A DNA stretch of 52,103 nt from an uncultured Lachnospiraceae bacterium (GCA_910588895.1 CAJUSS010000006.1:1-52103), one strand, 5' to 3'; counted from the stretch's first letter, positions 30,069-38,528 are shown. A program made the numbers and translations. The notes: generated from the sequence alone by a model not told the origin.

Positions 30069-31673
30069 TTATAACTGAGGACCAGCCGCTACCAGAGCCT
30101 TGCCGGCTTCGTTGCCCTCATATTTTACAAAGTTCTTGATAAATCTCTGAGCCAGATCCTTTGCCTTGGTCTCCCACTCGGAAGCATCACCGTAGGTGTT
30201 GCGGGGATCTAAGATGTTGGTGTCTACGCCGGGAAGCTCGGTGGGTACTTCGAAGTTAAAGTACGGGATCTTCTTGGTCGGCACGTTTAAGATATCGCCG
30301 TTTAAGATCGCATCGATGATACCGCGGGTATCCTTGATGGTGATGCGCTTGCCGGTGCCGTTCCAGCCGGTATTGACCAGGTATGCCTTCGCGCCGTTCT
30401 GCTCCATCTTCTTGACCAGCTCTTCGCCGTATTTCGTCGGATGCAGCTCCAGGAACGCCTGCCCGAAGCATGCGGAGAAGGTGGGAGTGGGCTCTGTGAT
30501 CCCGCGCTCCGTTCCAGCCAGCTTAGCCGTAAAGCCAGACAGGAAGTAGTACTGGGTCTGCTCCGGTGTAAGGATGGATACAGGAGGCAGTACGCCGAAA
30601 GCGTCTGCGGACAGGAAGATCACGTTCTTCGCGGCCGGTGCTGCAGATACCGGACGGACGATCTTCTCGATATGGTCGATCGGGTAAGATACACGGGTGT
30701 TCTCCGTCACGCTCTTATCCTTGAAATCGATCTTTCCGTCTGCGTCTAAGGTCACGTTCTCCAGAAGCGCGTTGCGCTTGATCGCATTGTAGATATCCGG
30801 CTCAGACTCCTTATCCAGGTCGATGACCTTTGCATAGCAGCCACCCTCAAAGTTGAACACGCCGTTGTCATCCCAGCCGTGCTCGTCGTCACCGATCAGG
30901 AGACGCTTGGGATCGGTGGACAGAGTGGTCTTGCCGGTCCCGGAAAGGCCGAAGAAGATCGCGGTGTTCTCGCCCTTCATATCGGTGTTGGCAGAGCAGT
31001 GCATAGAAGCGATGCCCTTTAACGGCAGATAGTAGTTCATCATGGAGAACATACCCTTCTTCATCTCTCCGCCGTACCATGTGTTCAGGATGACCTGCTC
31101 GCGGCTGGTGATATTGAACACTACCGCTGTCTCAGAATTCAGGCCTAACTCTTTATAGTTTTCCACTTTTGCTTTGGAAGCATTATAGACGACAAAATCC
31201 GGCTCAAAGTCCTTCAGCTCTTCCTCGGTAGGCTGGATGAACATGTTCTTGACAAAATGAGCCTGCCATGCCACTTCCATGATGAAGCGGATCCCCATAC
31301 GGGTGTCCTTGTTGGCGCCGCAGTAGGCATCCATCACATACAGCTTCTTATTAGAAAGTTCATCCAGAGCCAGCTCCTTTACGGCCTTCCAGGTCTCTTC
31401 TGTAGCCGGATGGTTATCGTTCTTGTACCCGTCGGAGGTCCACCATACAGTGTCTTTCGAATTCTCATCCATCACGATGAACTTGTCCTTAGGAGAACGG
31501 CCTGTATAGATACCAGTCATTACATTGACTGCACCGAGCTCACTGACCTGCCCTTTCTCAAAGCCAGTCAGTTCTGGTCTCATCTCTTCTTCAAATAATA
31601 CTTCAAAAGAAGGATTGTAAACGACCTCCGTGGTCCCAGTGATGCCATACTTGCTTAAATTGATCTCTGCCAT
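30069..31673 (-). CDS. pckA: Phosphoenolpyruvate carboxykinase (ATP)
   Basis: 534 residues, the family's normal length. Interconverts oxaloacetate plus ATP with PEP, CO2 and ADP. GLSGTGKTTLSTDPKR is the kinase-1a phosphate loop, GDDEHGWDDNGVFNFEGGCYAK the kinase-2 and metal region, and YTGRSPKDKFIV the substrate arginine site. The start has AAGAGGTAAGTGTAAG. It stands alone behind its own promoter. In gut clostridia it can run either toward gluconeogenesis or, as a PEP-carboxylating step, toward succinate; sequence does not decide which. Confidence 0.98.
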   Translation of the reverse strand: MAEINLSKYGITGTTEVVYNPSFEVLFEEEMRPELTGFEKGQVSELGAVNVMTGIYTGRSPKDKFIVMDENSKDTVWWTSDGYKNDNHPATEETWKAVKELALDELSNKKLYVMDAYCGANKDTRMGIRFIMEVAWQAHFVKNMFIQPTEEELKDFEPDFVVYNASKAKVENYKELGLNSETAVVFNITSREQVILNTWYGGEMKKGMFSMMNYYLPLKGIASMHCSANTDMKGENTAIFFGLSGTGKTTLSTDPKRLLIGDDEHGWDDNGVFNFEGGCYAKVIDLDKESEPDIYNAIKRNALLENVTLDADGKIDFKDKSVTENTRVSYPIDHIEKIVRPVSAAPAAKNVIFLSADAFGVLPPVSILTPEQTQYYFLSGFTAKLAGTERGITEPTPTFSACFGQAFLELHPTKYGEELVKKMEQNGAKAYLVNTGWNGTGKRITIKDTRGIIDAILNGDILNVPTKKIPYFNFEVPTELPGVDTNILDPRNTYGDASEWETKAKDLAQRFIKNFVKYEGNEAGKALVAAGPQL

Positions 31674-31766
31674 CTTACACTTACCTCTTTTCTTTAATGT
31701 TATGGGCCTATATGAAGGGATACGATAGATCCCATCAAAATGGACATCAAAACCAAATTTGCACTT

Positions 31767-31795
31767 ATTATCTCATTTTGTGAAATAAAAGTCAA
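31767..31795 (-). promoter_or_regulatory. Promoter of pckA
   Basis: Minus strand TTGACT (31790-31795), 17-base spacer, GATAAT (31767-31772). The leader of about 90 bases has no motif I recognise. Confidence 0.7.
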
Positions 31796-31860
31796 TATAT
31801 TTTTTCAGAAAAACGCACGTCTTCCACCCTGCCAGCCGGATGCCCCGCAGGCCAGCCAGA

Positions 31861-32205
31861 TCAACCTTCCGCGATCACCAGCGCGATCATCTCCAGATCT
31901 TCCTCGCTGTTATTTTCCATGCTGTGCCACTGCCCGCACTGGATCGTGCAGATATCGCCAGCATGGACCACTATCCTGGACTTGTCATCGTCAACAAAAA
32001 CGCCCTCGCCCTTGAGGATGTAATAGGGCTCCGTGTTCCCTACATGCTGGTGCCAGCCGATGCTGCAATGGGGCGGGATCACCACCCGGGCATACATCGT
32101 GCCATGGCCCATCAGCTCCTCTGGGCTCAATATCGGATAAAGCACCACATGTCCTTCTCCTCCCCGCAGGTTCTCTTTCCTGACCGGTTCCTCATGTCTT
32201 ACCAT
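31861..32205 (-). CDS. Cupin-domain protein
   Basis: 114-residue single-domain cupin. Motif 1 is visible as GWHQHVGNTEPYYILKGEGVF (His, His and Glu ligands) and motif 2 as GDICTIQCGQWHSMEN. The barrel probably binds a divalent metal; the wider family includes mannose-6-phosphate isomerase-like and small-molecule sensing proteins, so a reaction cannot be named. The start at 32205 has GCAGGAGGGAACGAT. The open frame continues upstream to 32394 but only by running into the MITE-like element. Confidence 0.85.
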   Translation of the reverse strand: MVRHEEPVRKENLRGGEGHVVLYPILSPEELMGHGTMYARVVIPPHCSIGWHQHVGNTEPYYILKGEGVFVDDDKSRIVVHAGDICTIQCGQWHSMENNSEEDLEMIALVIAEG

Positions 32206-32328
32206 ATCGTTCCCTCCTGCTCTCTGCTTTTTGGCTGCTGTGACTTTTCGCATCTCTAACAGTATACAGCGAAATGGCAGGAGACTCAATCCCCAAGTTT
32301 TCTGGGATGACTTTAATTTAAGGTTGGG

Positions 32329-32563
32329 GTTACTATCCACACCCACGCCAATCGTTGTATAGGTGCAGGCGCATGATCGGTCACCCGTCCGCACCCGAAG
32401 GCCCGGTCCCCCCCGCGGGGTCTTTCACACGCCCTAGTACCGCTACGTTCTTACCAAAACACCGGAGCGAGAGCGCGCGGCGCCCAGACAGGCCCCTCCC
32501 GGAGCGGACCATCTGCGACCTATCTAAGCGATAAGACTCCCTGGCGTGGGTGTGGATAGTAAC
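32329..32563. mobile_element. MITE-like element, complete copy
   Basis: 235 bp with perfect 22-bp terminal inverted repeats: 32329-32350 starts GTTACTATCCACACCC and 32542-32563 is its exact reverse complement. An 8-bp direct repeat AGGTTGGG flanks it directly on both sides (32321-32328 and 32564-32571), the signature of a transposition target duplication. There is no transposase; the interior is GC-rich with C-runs and short hairpins. A second copy is at 51771. The right flank lies 1 base after the stop codon of the SleB-type gene, so the insertion did not damage it. The parent transposon family cannot be named from sequence alone. Confidence 0.85.
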
Positions 32564-32572
32564 AGGTTGGGA

Positions 32573-33400
32573 CTATTTAAAGAACTCATGCCCGTCATGG
32601 CTAAAGAGATAGGTCAGCTTCCGGTCGAACCACTGTGCGTTGTCCCCGGAGGCCCCTCGGTTCATAAAATAGAGCGCGCCTTGTGAATGATCTTCCCCCC
32701 GCAGGGCCCGGTCCACACATTCCACGGTCTCTTTTGTCACCTTCACCTGGTCGATCGCGCCGCTGCTCACCGGTGAGAATTGGGATCTCTCGTAGACCAC
32801 GCTGGTGATATCGTCGGGAAAGCTGCTGTCCTCCACCCGGTTCATGATCACATTTGCCACCAGGATCTTCCCGGTGCTGTCACAGCCTCCGGCTTCTGCC
32901 TGGACGATCTTCAGCATCACTTCATAATCCTGCTCATCGTAGGCGATCCTGGCCTCCGGTGTCTCCCCGGCCTCCGGCATCCCCTTTTCTTGTTCTCTAT
33001 CTCCTGCCGCCTGCTGCTTTTGCACCGCGGCTTCCTTATCCTTCCTTTTATCTGCGATCCGCTTTCCGGCAGCCCTTGTCTCTGTGCCGCCTTTTGTGAC
33101 CGCACCTTTAGCCGTCCTTGCTGACCTGTCGTTTTCTTCCAGTCTCTCTCCAGCCGCAGTCTGCGCCGCATCCCCGGCTTTTTGTAATGTACCGGCTGCC
33201 ACCGTTTTCCCTTTTGCTGATGCTCCGCCATCTTCCAGGCCGGCCGCTGCCTGCGCCCAGGTCTTTGGCTGTCCGTGCGCGGTCAGTCTGTCCCTGCCGC
33301 TGCCGCTGAGGCCGATGGCAGAAAATGCCGTTACAAGGACCATCAGACGCCCGGCTGGCCGGCCAACATTTTGGAGTAAGGAGTAGTACAATGAAAACAT
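32573..33400 (-). CDS. SleB-type cell wall hydrolase
   Basis: 275 residues from ATG 33400 (AGAGGTGG upstream). The N-terminus MFSLYYSLLQNVGRPAGRLMVLVTAFSAIG is a signal or anchor helix, then a long Ala/Gly/Lys/Glu-rich linker (about residues 40-150), then the SleB/hydrolase_2 catalytic domain: YEVMLKIVQAEAGGCDSTGKILVANVIMNRV, SQFSPVSSGAIDQVKVTKET and GALYFMNRGAS. SleB is a germination lytic enzyme acting on cortex peptidoglycan; relatives such as CwlJ or vegetative hydrolases share the domain. The open frame extends to 33523 without a start signal. A MITE-like element sits directly after its stop codon. Confidence 0.85.
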   Translation of the reverse strand: MFSLYYSLLQNVGRPAGRLMVLVTAFSAIGLSGSGRDRLTAHGQPKTWAQAAAGLEDGGASAKGKTVAAGTLQKAGDAAQTAAGERLEENDRSARTAKGAVTKGGTETRAAGKRIADKRKDKEAAVQKQQAAGDREQEKGMPEAGETPEARIAYDEQDYEVMLKIVQAEAGGCDSTGKILVANVIMNRVEDSSFPDDITSVVYERSQFSPVSSGAIDQVKVTKETVECVDRALRGEDHSQGALYFMNRGASGDNAQWFDRKLTYLFSHDGHEFFK

Positions 33401-33719
33401 ACATCCACCTCTTTTCTCAGGAAACCTTTGCTGCAGGAGGCCGGTCACCCCTGACCGCCTGCATCGTTTCGGGTCAACGGGCTCATTATAGGCGGATGGA
33501 TGCAGGATCGTCAATGGACCCACAAGATCTTCGGCGCTTTTTTGTCTTGGGAATTAATAGCTTCTCATATTCCTGTGATCCTATCTAAAGATCTTCGCAA
33601 CGATCTGTACATATGTGCCAGGGATACCCCGTATAAATTTTACAATTGTGTTACGTTTTTGTTACTTTTGACCCAGGTCGGATCCTGTAAAAACCGGCTG
33701 TCGAAATGTTATGTAAAAG
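33401..33719. other. Intergenic leader region of the SleB-type gene
   Basis: No gene. In the minus direction the 130 bases before the start codon can form a strong two-part stem (GCAGG with CCTGC outside, GGTCA with TGACC inside, around 33,424-33,458). A long structured leader before a wall hydrolase made me look for a c-di-AMP (ydaO) riboswitch, but I cannot match its conserved sequences. No convincing promoter was found in this stretch. Confidence 0.4.
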
Positions 33720-33763
33720 CAAAAACACCTCCAAGATCGCTCATATGGCTTCCCGAAGGTGTT
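33720..33763 (-). terminator. Terminator of leuD
   Basis: AACACCT and AGGTGTT form the stem, followed by TTTGCTTTT in the minus direction; it begins 20 bases after the leuD stop codon. Confidence 0.75.
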
Positions 33764-33782
33764 GAGATCCTTATCCTCTCCG

Positions 33783-34268
33783 CTATCTCCCGTTGATATA
33801 ATTGACCAGACCGCCTGCTGCGATGATCCTCTGCATAAATGGCGGAAAGGACTGGCCCGTAAAGGTCTGGCCGGTGGTCTTATCCGTGATCACGCCGCTG
33901 TCAAAGTCCACCTCTACCTCATCGCCGTTCTGGATCGCTCTGGCCGCTTCCGGACATTCGATGATCGGCAGTCCGATATTGATCGCATTTCTATAGAAGA
34001 TACGGGCAAAGGTCTCCGCGATCACGCAGCTGACCCCTGCGCACTTGATCGCCAGCGGCGCGTGCTCCCTGGAAGAACCGCAGCCAAAATTTTTATCCGC
34101 GACGATGATATCGCCTTTCTGCACCTTGTGGATGAACTCCTTATCGATATCCTCCATACAGTGCTGCGCAAGCTCCTCGCCCTTGGTGGCGTTCAGATAT
34201 CTTGCCGGGATGATCACATCGGTATCAACATTATCTCCATATTTAAAAACATGCCCTTCTGCTCTCAT
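33783..34268 (-). CDS. leuD: 3-isopropylmalate dehydratase small subunit
   Basis: 161 residues; pairs with LeuC to isomerise 2-isopropylmalate to 3-isopropylmalate in leucine synthesis. GDNVDTDVIIPARYLN is the swivelling-domain signature and FGCGSSREHAPLAIKCAG binds the substrate. The short length is of the archaeal/clostridial type (about 160-170 versus 200 in E. coli). The start has AAAAGGAGGAGCATC; a longer frame to 34358 overlaps the intergenic gap. It follows leuC by 115 bases. Confidence 0.96.
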   Translation of the reverse strand: MRAEGHVFKYGDNVDTDVIIPARYLNATKGEELAQHCMEDIDKEFIHKVQKGDIIVADKNFGCGSSREHAPLAIKCAGVSCVIAETFARIFYRNAINIGLPIIECPEAARAIQNGDEVEVDFDSGVITDKTTGQTFTGQSFPPFMQRIIAAGGLVNYINGR

Positions 34269-34383
34269 GATGCTCCTCCTTTTCTTACTGCGGGCCGCAA
34301 AACGCTCTGTCCCTCCCATACCATGACCGGGGATCTTCTTCGCCCCAGCCTCCTGCAACAGCCAGAGCCGCTCCGCGCCCCTT

Positions 34384-35643
34384 CTATAAGGTGCAGGGAC
34401 AGGCGATCCGTCCTGTCACCGCGCTGGCGGCTGCCACTGCCGGACTGGCCAGATACACTTCCGAGTCCACATGGCCCATACGGCCCACAAAGTTCCGGTT
34501 CGTGGTGGATACGCAGCGCTCTCCGGCTGCCAAGATCCCCATATAGCCGCCCAGGCAAGGGCCGCAGGTAGGCGTGCTGACCACAGCGCCGGCCTCGATG
34601 AAGATCTCCAGAAGGCCTTCCCGCATGGCCTGCAGATAGATCGCCTGGGTGGCCGGGATCACGATGCAGCGCACATGGTCCGCCACCTTCCGGCCTTTTA
34701 AGACCTTTGCCGCTACACGCATATCATCCATGCGCCCATTGGTACAGGACCCGATCACTACCTGGTCGATCTTGATGTCTCCCACCTCGTCGATGGTCTT
34801 GGTGTTCTCCGGAAGATGGGGGAAGGACACCGTGGGCTTTAACAAGGATAAGTCGATGGTATACGTCTCTTCATACTCCGCGTCCTTATCTGCGGTGTAG
34901 ATCGTGAAGTTCCGTTTCGAATGCTCCTCCATATACCGGATCGCCAGGTCATCTACCGGGAATATCCCGTTCTTTCCGCCGGCCTCGATCGCCATATTAC
35001 AGATCGTAAAGCGGTCATCCATGGACAGGTATGCGATCCCCTCTCCGGTAAACTCCATGGACTTATAAAGGGCGCCGTCCACACCGATCATGCCGATGAT
35101 GTGCAGGATCACATCCTTGCCGCTGACCCACTCCTTCGGCTTTCCCACCAGCTCAAAGCGGATCGCTGACGGCACCTTGAACCAGGCCTTGCCGGTCACC
35201 ATGCCTGCCGCCATATCCGTGCTGCCCACACCGGTGGAGAAGGCCCCCAGCGCCCCGTATGTACAGGTGTGGGAATCGGCTCCGATCACCACATCCCCGG
35301 CCACCACCAGGCCTTTCTCCGGCAGGAGCGCATGCTCGATCCCCATCTGCCCTACATCGAAATAATGGGCGATCTCATGCTTGCAGGCAAAATCGCGGCA
35401 GCACTTGCAGTTTTCTGCGGACTTTATGTCTTTGTTGGGGATAAAATGATCCATGACCAGCGCGATCTTATCCTTGTCGAACACGCTCTGTTCATCCATC
35501 TTTTTCATCTCATTGATCGCAACCGGGGAAGTGATATCATTGCCCAGCACCAGATCTAAGCCAGCTTCGATCAGCTGGCCGGCCTTTACCTCTGCAAGGC
35601 CCGCGTGGGCAGCCAGGATCTTTTGCGTCATCGTCATTCCCAT
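34384..35643 (-). CDS. leuC: 3-isopropylmalate dehydratase large subunit
   Basis: 419-residue aconitase-family protein carrying the [4Fe-4S] cluster; cysteine ligands are visible in VIGSCTNGRMDD and TPTCGPCLGG. GADSHTCTYGALGAFSTGVGSTDMA is the conserved active-site region. The length matches the short LeuC type that goes with the short LeuD. GGAGGGATCAAGAT precedes the start. It is divergent from a LysR-type regulator, with two palindromes in between, suggesting direct control by that regulator. Confidence 0.96.
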   Translation of the reverse strand: MGMTMTQKILAAHAGLAEVKAGQLIEAGLDLVLGNDITSPVAINEMKKMDEQSVFDKDKIALVMDHFIPNKDIKSAENCKCCRDFACKHEIAHYFDVGQMGIEHALLPEKGLVVAGDVVIGADSHTCTYGALGAFSTGVGSTDMAAGMVTGKAWFKVPSAIRFELVGKPKEWVSGKDVILHIIGMIGVDGALYKSMEFTGEGIAYLSMDDRFTICNMAIEAGGKNGIFPVDDLAIRYMEEHSKRNFTIYTADKDAEYEETYTIDLSLLKPTVSFPHLPENTKTIDEVGDIKIDQVVIGSCTNGRMDDMRVAAKVLKGRKVADHVRCIVIPATQAIYLQAMREGLLEIFIEAGAVVSTPTCGPCLGGYMGILAAGERCVSTTNRNFVGRMGHVDSEVYLASPAVAAASAVTGRIACPCTL

Positions 35644-35667
35644 ATCTTGATCCCTCCTCTAAAATTT

Positions 35668-35681
35668 ATATCAGGTGATAT
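35668..35681. promoter_or_regulatory. Palindrome in the leuC leader
   Basis: ATATCA-GG-TGATAT, a perfect 14-bp inverted repeat 25 bases upstream of the leuC start, partly overlapped by a second one (CAGG-6-CCTG). It may be an operator or a leader hairpin. Confidence 0.35.
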
Positions 35682-35705
35682 CCTGTCAGCACTTTACATT
35701 CTAGC

Positions 35706-35719
35706 ATAACTGTTGTTAT
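35706..35719. promoter_or_regulatory. Candidate LysR-type operator between leuC and its regulator
   Basis: ATAAC-4-GTTAT, an inverted repeat with the T/A-ended arms usual for LysR-type sites, between the divergent leuC and lysR-type genes. Its place, about 63 bases before leuC and 66 before the regulator, fits dual control. Confidence 0.45.
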
Positions 35720-35784
35720 AATAAAAATACATAATATGAATAGGATCCATGAAATGTGGTTATAGGGTGAAAAAAGGAGGCTTT

Positions 35785-36666
35785 ATGGAACAAAACCTGT
35801 CACAGTATAAGATCTTTTATGAGGTAGCTAAGGCAGGAAATATCTCGAAGGCGGCCAAGGAGCTGTATATCAGCCAGCCGGCGATCAGCAAGGCGATCAG
35901 CAAGCTGGAGGACAACCTGAAGGTGAGCCTTTTTACCAGGAGCTCACGGGGCGTGCATCTGACCCCGGAGGGGGAGCTGCTCTTTGCCCATGTACACACC
36001 GCGTTCCAGGCCTTGGATCTGGGGGAGCAGGAGCTGAAGCGGATCCAGGAATTTAATATCGGACACCTGCGCATCGGAGTCAGCAATACCTTGTGCAAAT
36101 ATATCCTGCTCCCATATCTCAAAAATTTCATCGAACAGTATCCCCACATCAAGATCACGATCGAGGGCCAGGCTACGGCAAAGACGATCTCCATGCTGGA
36201 ACAGCACACGTTGGATGTGGGACTGGTGGCAGAGCCTTCCATCCATTCCGGCCTGTCCTTTATCCCGGTGATGGATATCCAGGATATCTTCGTCTGTACC
36301 CGGCATTATCTGAACAACCTGTATCTGCGGGAAGGCTCCGGAGCCGATCTTTTCACCTGCGGCAATATCATGCTCTTAGACCAGAACAATATGACCCGCC
36401 ACCATGTGGACAATTACCTGAAGGAAAATTCCATCGAGCTTAAACAGGTCCTGGAGGTGACCACCATGGATCTTTTGATCGAATTTGCCAAGATCAGCCT
36501 GGGGATCGCCTGTGTCATCAAGGAGCTGGTGCAGAAGGAGCTGGAGAGCGGCCGTCTGATGGAGATCCCCTTGAAGGCTCCCATCCACAAGCGCACCATC
36601 GGCTTTGCCTATCTGTCCGGGAACCAGGCCAATGCCCTGAAGACCTTTTTGGAATTTTTATATTGA
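35785..36666 (+). CDS. LysR-family transcriptional regulator
   Basis: 293 residues. The N-terminal winged helix-turn-helix is clear (FYEVAKAGNISKAAKELYISQPAISKAISKLEDNLKVSLFTRSSRGVHLTPEG). The rest is a periplasmic-binding-like effector domain, with LRIGVSNTLCKYILLPYLKNFIEQYPHIKI and ALKTFLEFLY at the end. The start is set by AAAAAAGGAGGCTTT. Divergent orientation from leuC and proximity to ilvC suggest it controls branched-chain amino acid genes; the inducer (for example an isopropylmalate or acetolactate-type intermediate) is a guess. Confidence 0.92.
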   Translation: MEQNLSQYKIFYEVAKAGNISKAAKELYISQPAISKAISKLEDNLKVSLFTRSSRGVHLTPEGELLFAHVHTAFQALDLGEQELKRIQEFNIGHLRIGVSNTLCKYILLPYLKNFIEQYPHIKITIEGQATAKTISMLEQHTLDVGLVAEPSIHSGLSFIPVMDIQDIFVCTRHYLNNLYLREGSGADLFTCGNIMLLDQNNMTRHHVDNYLKENSIELKQVLEVTTMDLLIEFAKISLGIACVIKELVQKELESGRLMEIPLKAPIHKRTIGFAYLSGNQANALKTFLEFLY

Positions 36667-36680
36667 ACCCACTTTCCTAT

Positions 36681-36723
36681 AAAACGAAAAAGGATCAGAG
36701 CTCCCTCTCGGGGCATCTGATCC
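36681..36723 (-). terminator. Terminator of ilvC
   Basis: GGATCAGA and TCTGATCC pair around a 16-base loop and, in the minus direction, run into TTTTTCGTTTT. It also lies just past the end of the regulator gene on the plus strand. Confidence 0.8.
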
Positions 36724-36765
36724 TCGTCTTCTCTAACAAGCTTTATCTTGCCAGCTCTCGACCGA

Positions 36766-37776
36766 TCAGTTGTTGATCAGCTTGTCTCCATCATTCCAGC
36801 TGTACAGCTTGCGCAGCTCTGCGCCCACCTTTTCTAAAGGATGCTCCGCTTCCAGCTTCCGCATCGCGTTGAAGTGGGGACAGCCAGCCTGGTTCTCCAG
36901 CAGCCACTCCTTGGCGAAGGAGCCGTCCTGGATATCCTTTAAGATCTTCTTCATCGCCTTTCTGGTCTCGTCGGTGATGATCTTCGGTCCGGTGATGTAA
37001 TCGCCGTACTCAGCCGTGTTGGAAATGGAATAGCGCATGCCGGCAAAGCCGCTCTGGTAGATCAGGTCCACGATCAGCTTCATCTCATGGATACACTCAA
37101 AATATGCGTTCTCCGGTGCGTATCCAGCCTCTACCAATGTCTCAAAGCCGGCCTTCATCAGCCCGGTCACACCGCCGCAAAGGACGGCCTGCTCACCGAA
37201 TAAGTCGGTCTCGGTCTCCACGCGGAAGGTGGTCTCTAAAACGCCGGCTCTGGCTCCGCCTAATGCCTGTGCGTAAGCCAATGCCTTATCCAGGGCTTTG
37301 CCCGTAGCATCCTGATGGATCGCCACCAGACAGGGGGTCCCTCTGCCTCTCTGATACTCGCTCCTCACCGTATGGCCCGGAGCCTTCGGCGCGATCATGG
37401 TCACATCCACATCCGCAGGCGGTACGATCTGACCGAAATGGATCGCAAAGCCATGGGCGAACATCAGCATGTTCCCGGCCTCCAGATTGGGCTCGATATC
37501 TTCCTTATACAACTTCGCCTGCTTCTCATCATTGATCAAGATCATGATGACATCCGCCTTCTTGGCGGCCTCTGCTGCCGTATAGACCGTGAAGCCCTGC
37601 TCCTCGGCCTTTTTCCAGGACCGGCTGCCCTCATACAGGCCTACGATCACGTTGCATCCGGACTCCTTTAAGTTCAATGCATGTGCATGTCCCTGGCTGC
37701 CGTAGCCGATGACCGCGATCGTCTTTCCCTCCAAAAGGGATACGTCGCAGTCTTCCTGATAATAGATCTTTGCCAT
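36766..37776 (-). CDS. ilvC: Ketol-acid reductoisomerase
   Basis: 336-residue class I enzyme; rearranges and reduces acetolactate with NAD(P)H in valine, leucine and isoleucine synthesis. IAVIGYGSQGHAHALNLKESG is the nucleotide-binding motif; APKAPGHTVRSEYQRGRGTP, LFGEQAVLCGG and FECIHEMKLIVDL carry metal and substrate residues. AGGAAAAAAGAG precedes the start. Spaced 181 bases from ilvN upstream, probably in one transcript; the gap contains GC-rich imperfect inverted repeats (GGCTGTCCG twice) but no gene. Confidence 0.98.
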   Translation of the reverse strand: MAKIYYQEDCDVSLLEGKTIAVIGYGSQGHAHALNLKESGCNVIVGLYEGSRSWKKAEEQGFTVYTAAEAAKKADVIMILINDEKQAKLYKEDIEPNLEAGNMLMFAHGFAIHFGQIVPPADVDVTMIAPKAPGHTVRSEYQRGRGTPCLVAIHQDATGKALDKALAYAQALGGARAGVLETTFRVETETDLFGEQAVLCGGVTGLMKAGFETLVEAGYAPENAYFECIHEMKLIVDLIYQSGFAGMRYSISNTAEYGDYITGPKIITDETRKAMKKILKDIQDGSFAKEWLLENQAGCPHFNAMRKLEAEHPLEKVGAELRKLYSWNDGDKLINN

Positions 37777-37957
37777 CTCTTTTTTCCTCCATTTTCGCTG
37801 CCCGTTCTTCTATGGGCGCTCTTCTAAAGATATGCGGCTGTCCGTGACCTCTGCCCCGGCAGCTTTGATGCTTTTCTTTATGTTAAAGGCTGTCCGCCGA
37901 CGACTTATCATCCGCCTCTGGCGGGACCTCTAGCTCTATCCCGGTCCGCCCTCCGTC

Positions 37958-38470
37958 TCAGGGCAGATAGCGGATATCGTGGGCGCCCCTCTCCAGCCCC
38001 GTAAGGCCTGTCCTTGCCAGCTCTAAGATCTCGTAATCCTCCAAAAGATCGATCAGGGCATCCAGCTTGGACTGATCCCCGGTCAGCATGACCGTCAGGG
38101 AATCCTTCCCCACATCTACGATCGTGGCGCGGAAGATATCTGCGATCGCGTTGACCGCCTGCCTCTCGCTGGCGCCTGCCCGCACCTTCACCATGATCAG
38201 TTCACGATACACAGACCGGCCTGCCGGGAGTTCCTTGATATCCCGCACATCCTCCAGCTTCCGCAGCTGGTTCTCGATCTGCACCAGGACCTCATGATCC
38301 CCGAGAGACACCACGGTCATCCGGGAATATCGGGGGTCAGCCGTAACGCCCACCGTAAGGCTCTCGATGTTATAGCCCCGGCGGCTGAACAGTCCTGCAA
38401 CACGTGCCAGCACACCGGCAGTGTTATCGACCAGCAAAGATAAAACGATCCGATTATCACTCATATCCAC
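37958..38470 (-). CDS. ilvN: Acetolactate synthase small (regulatory) subunit
   Basis: 170 residues; ACT-domain regulatory subunit that confers valine feedback on acetolactate synthase. VLSLLVDNTAGVLARVAGLFSRRGYNIESLTVGVT is the hallmark ACT segment, and the second half is the usual C-terminal domain. The start is GTG 38470 (AAGGAG 5 bases upstream) or ATG 38464. No catalytic subunit (ilvB) is next to it; downstream is ilvC after 181 bases, so the large subunit must be elsewhere. Confidence 0.95.
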   Translation of the reverse strand: MDMSDNRIVLSLLVDNTAGVLARVAGLFSRRGYNIESLTVGVTADPRYSRMTVVSLGDHEVLVQIENQLRKLEDVRDIKELPAGRSVYRELIMVKVRAGASERQAVNAIADIFRATIVDVGKDSLTVMLTGDQSKLDALIDLLEDYEILELARTGLTGLERGAHDIRYLP

Positions 38471-38495
38471 ATCTTCTCCTTATCGCGTTCACTTT

Positions 38496-38524
38496 ATCAT
38501 AGCGATCCACAAGGTATTTGTCAA
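38496..38524 (-). promoter_or_regulatory. Promoter of ilvN-ilvC
   Basis: Minus strand TTGACA (38519-38524), 17-base spacer, TATGAT (38496-38501), giving a leader under 30 bases. That leaves no room for a T-box or attenuator. Confidence 0.75.
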
Positions 38525-38528
38525 ATAC
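38514..38528. promoter_or_regulatory. Palindrome overlapping the ilvN -35 element
   Basis: GTATTTG-T-CAAATAC, a perfect 7-bp inverted repeat centred on the -35 hexamer, well placed for a repressor. The regulator is unknown; the nearby LysR-type protein is one candidate. Confidence 0.45.

Noticed and set aside
31861..32394. Longer cupin start at 32394
   Set aside because: The extra N-terminus is translated MITE-like repeat; the same peptide appears from the second copy at the right end. ATG 32205 has a good ribosome binding site.
32329..32563. The MITE-like element as a structured RNA gene or retron
   Set aside because: Exact terminal inverted repeats plus an 8-bp target duplication are explained by transposition; no promoter or reverse transcriptase is present.
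33424..33600. c-di-AMP or c-di-GMP riboswitch before the SleB-type gene
   Set aside because: The context and length invite it, but I could not find the conserved sequence blocks of either class.
37777..37957. T-box or leader peptide attenuator for ilvC
   Set aside because: No T-box sequence (AGGGTGGNACCGCG) and no Ile/Val/Leu-rich leader peptide; only GC-rich imperfect repeats.
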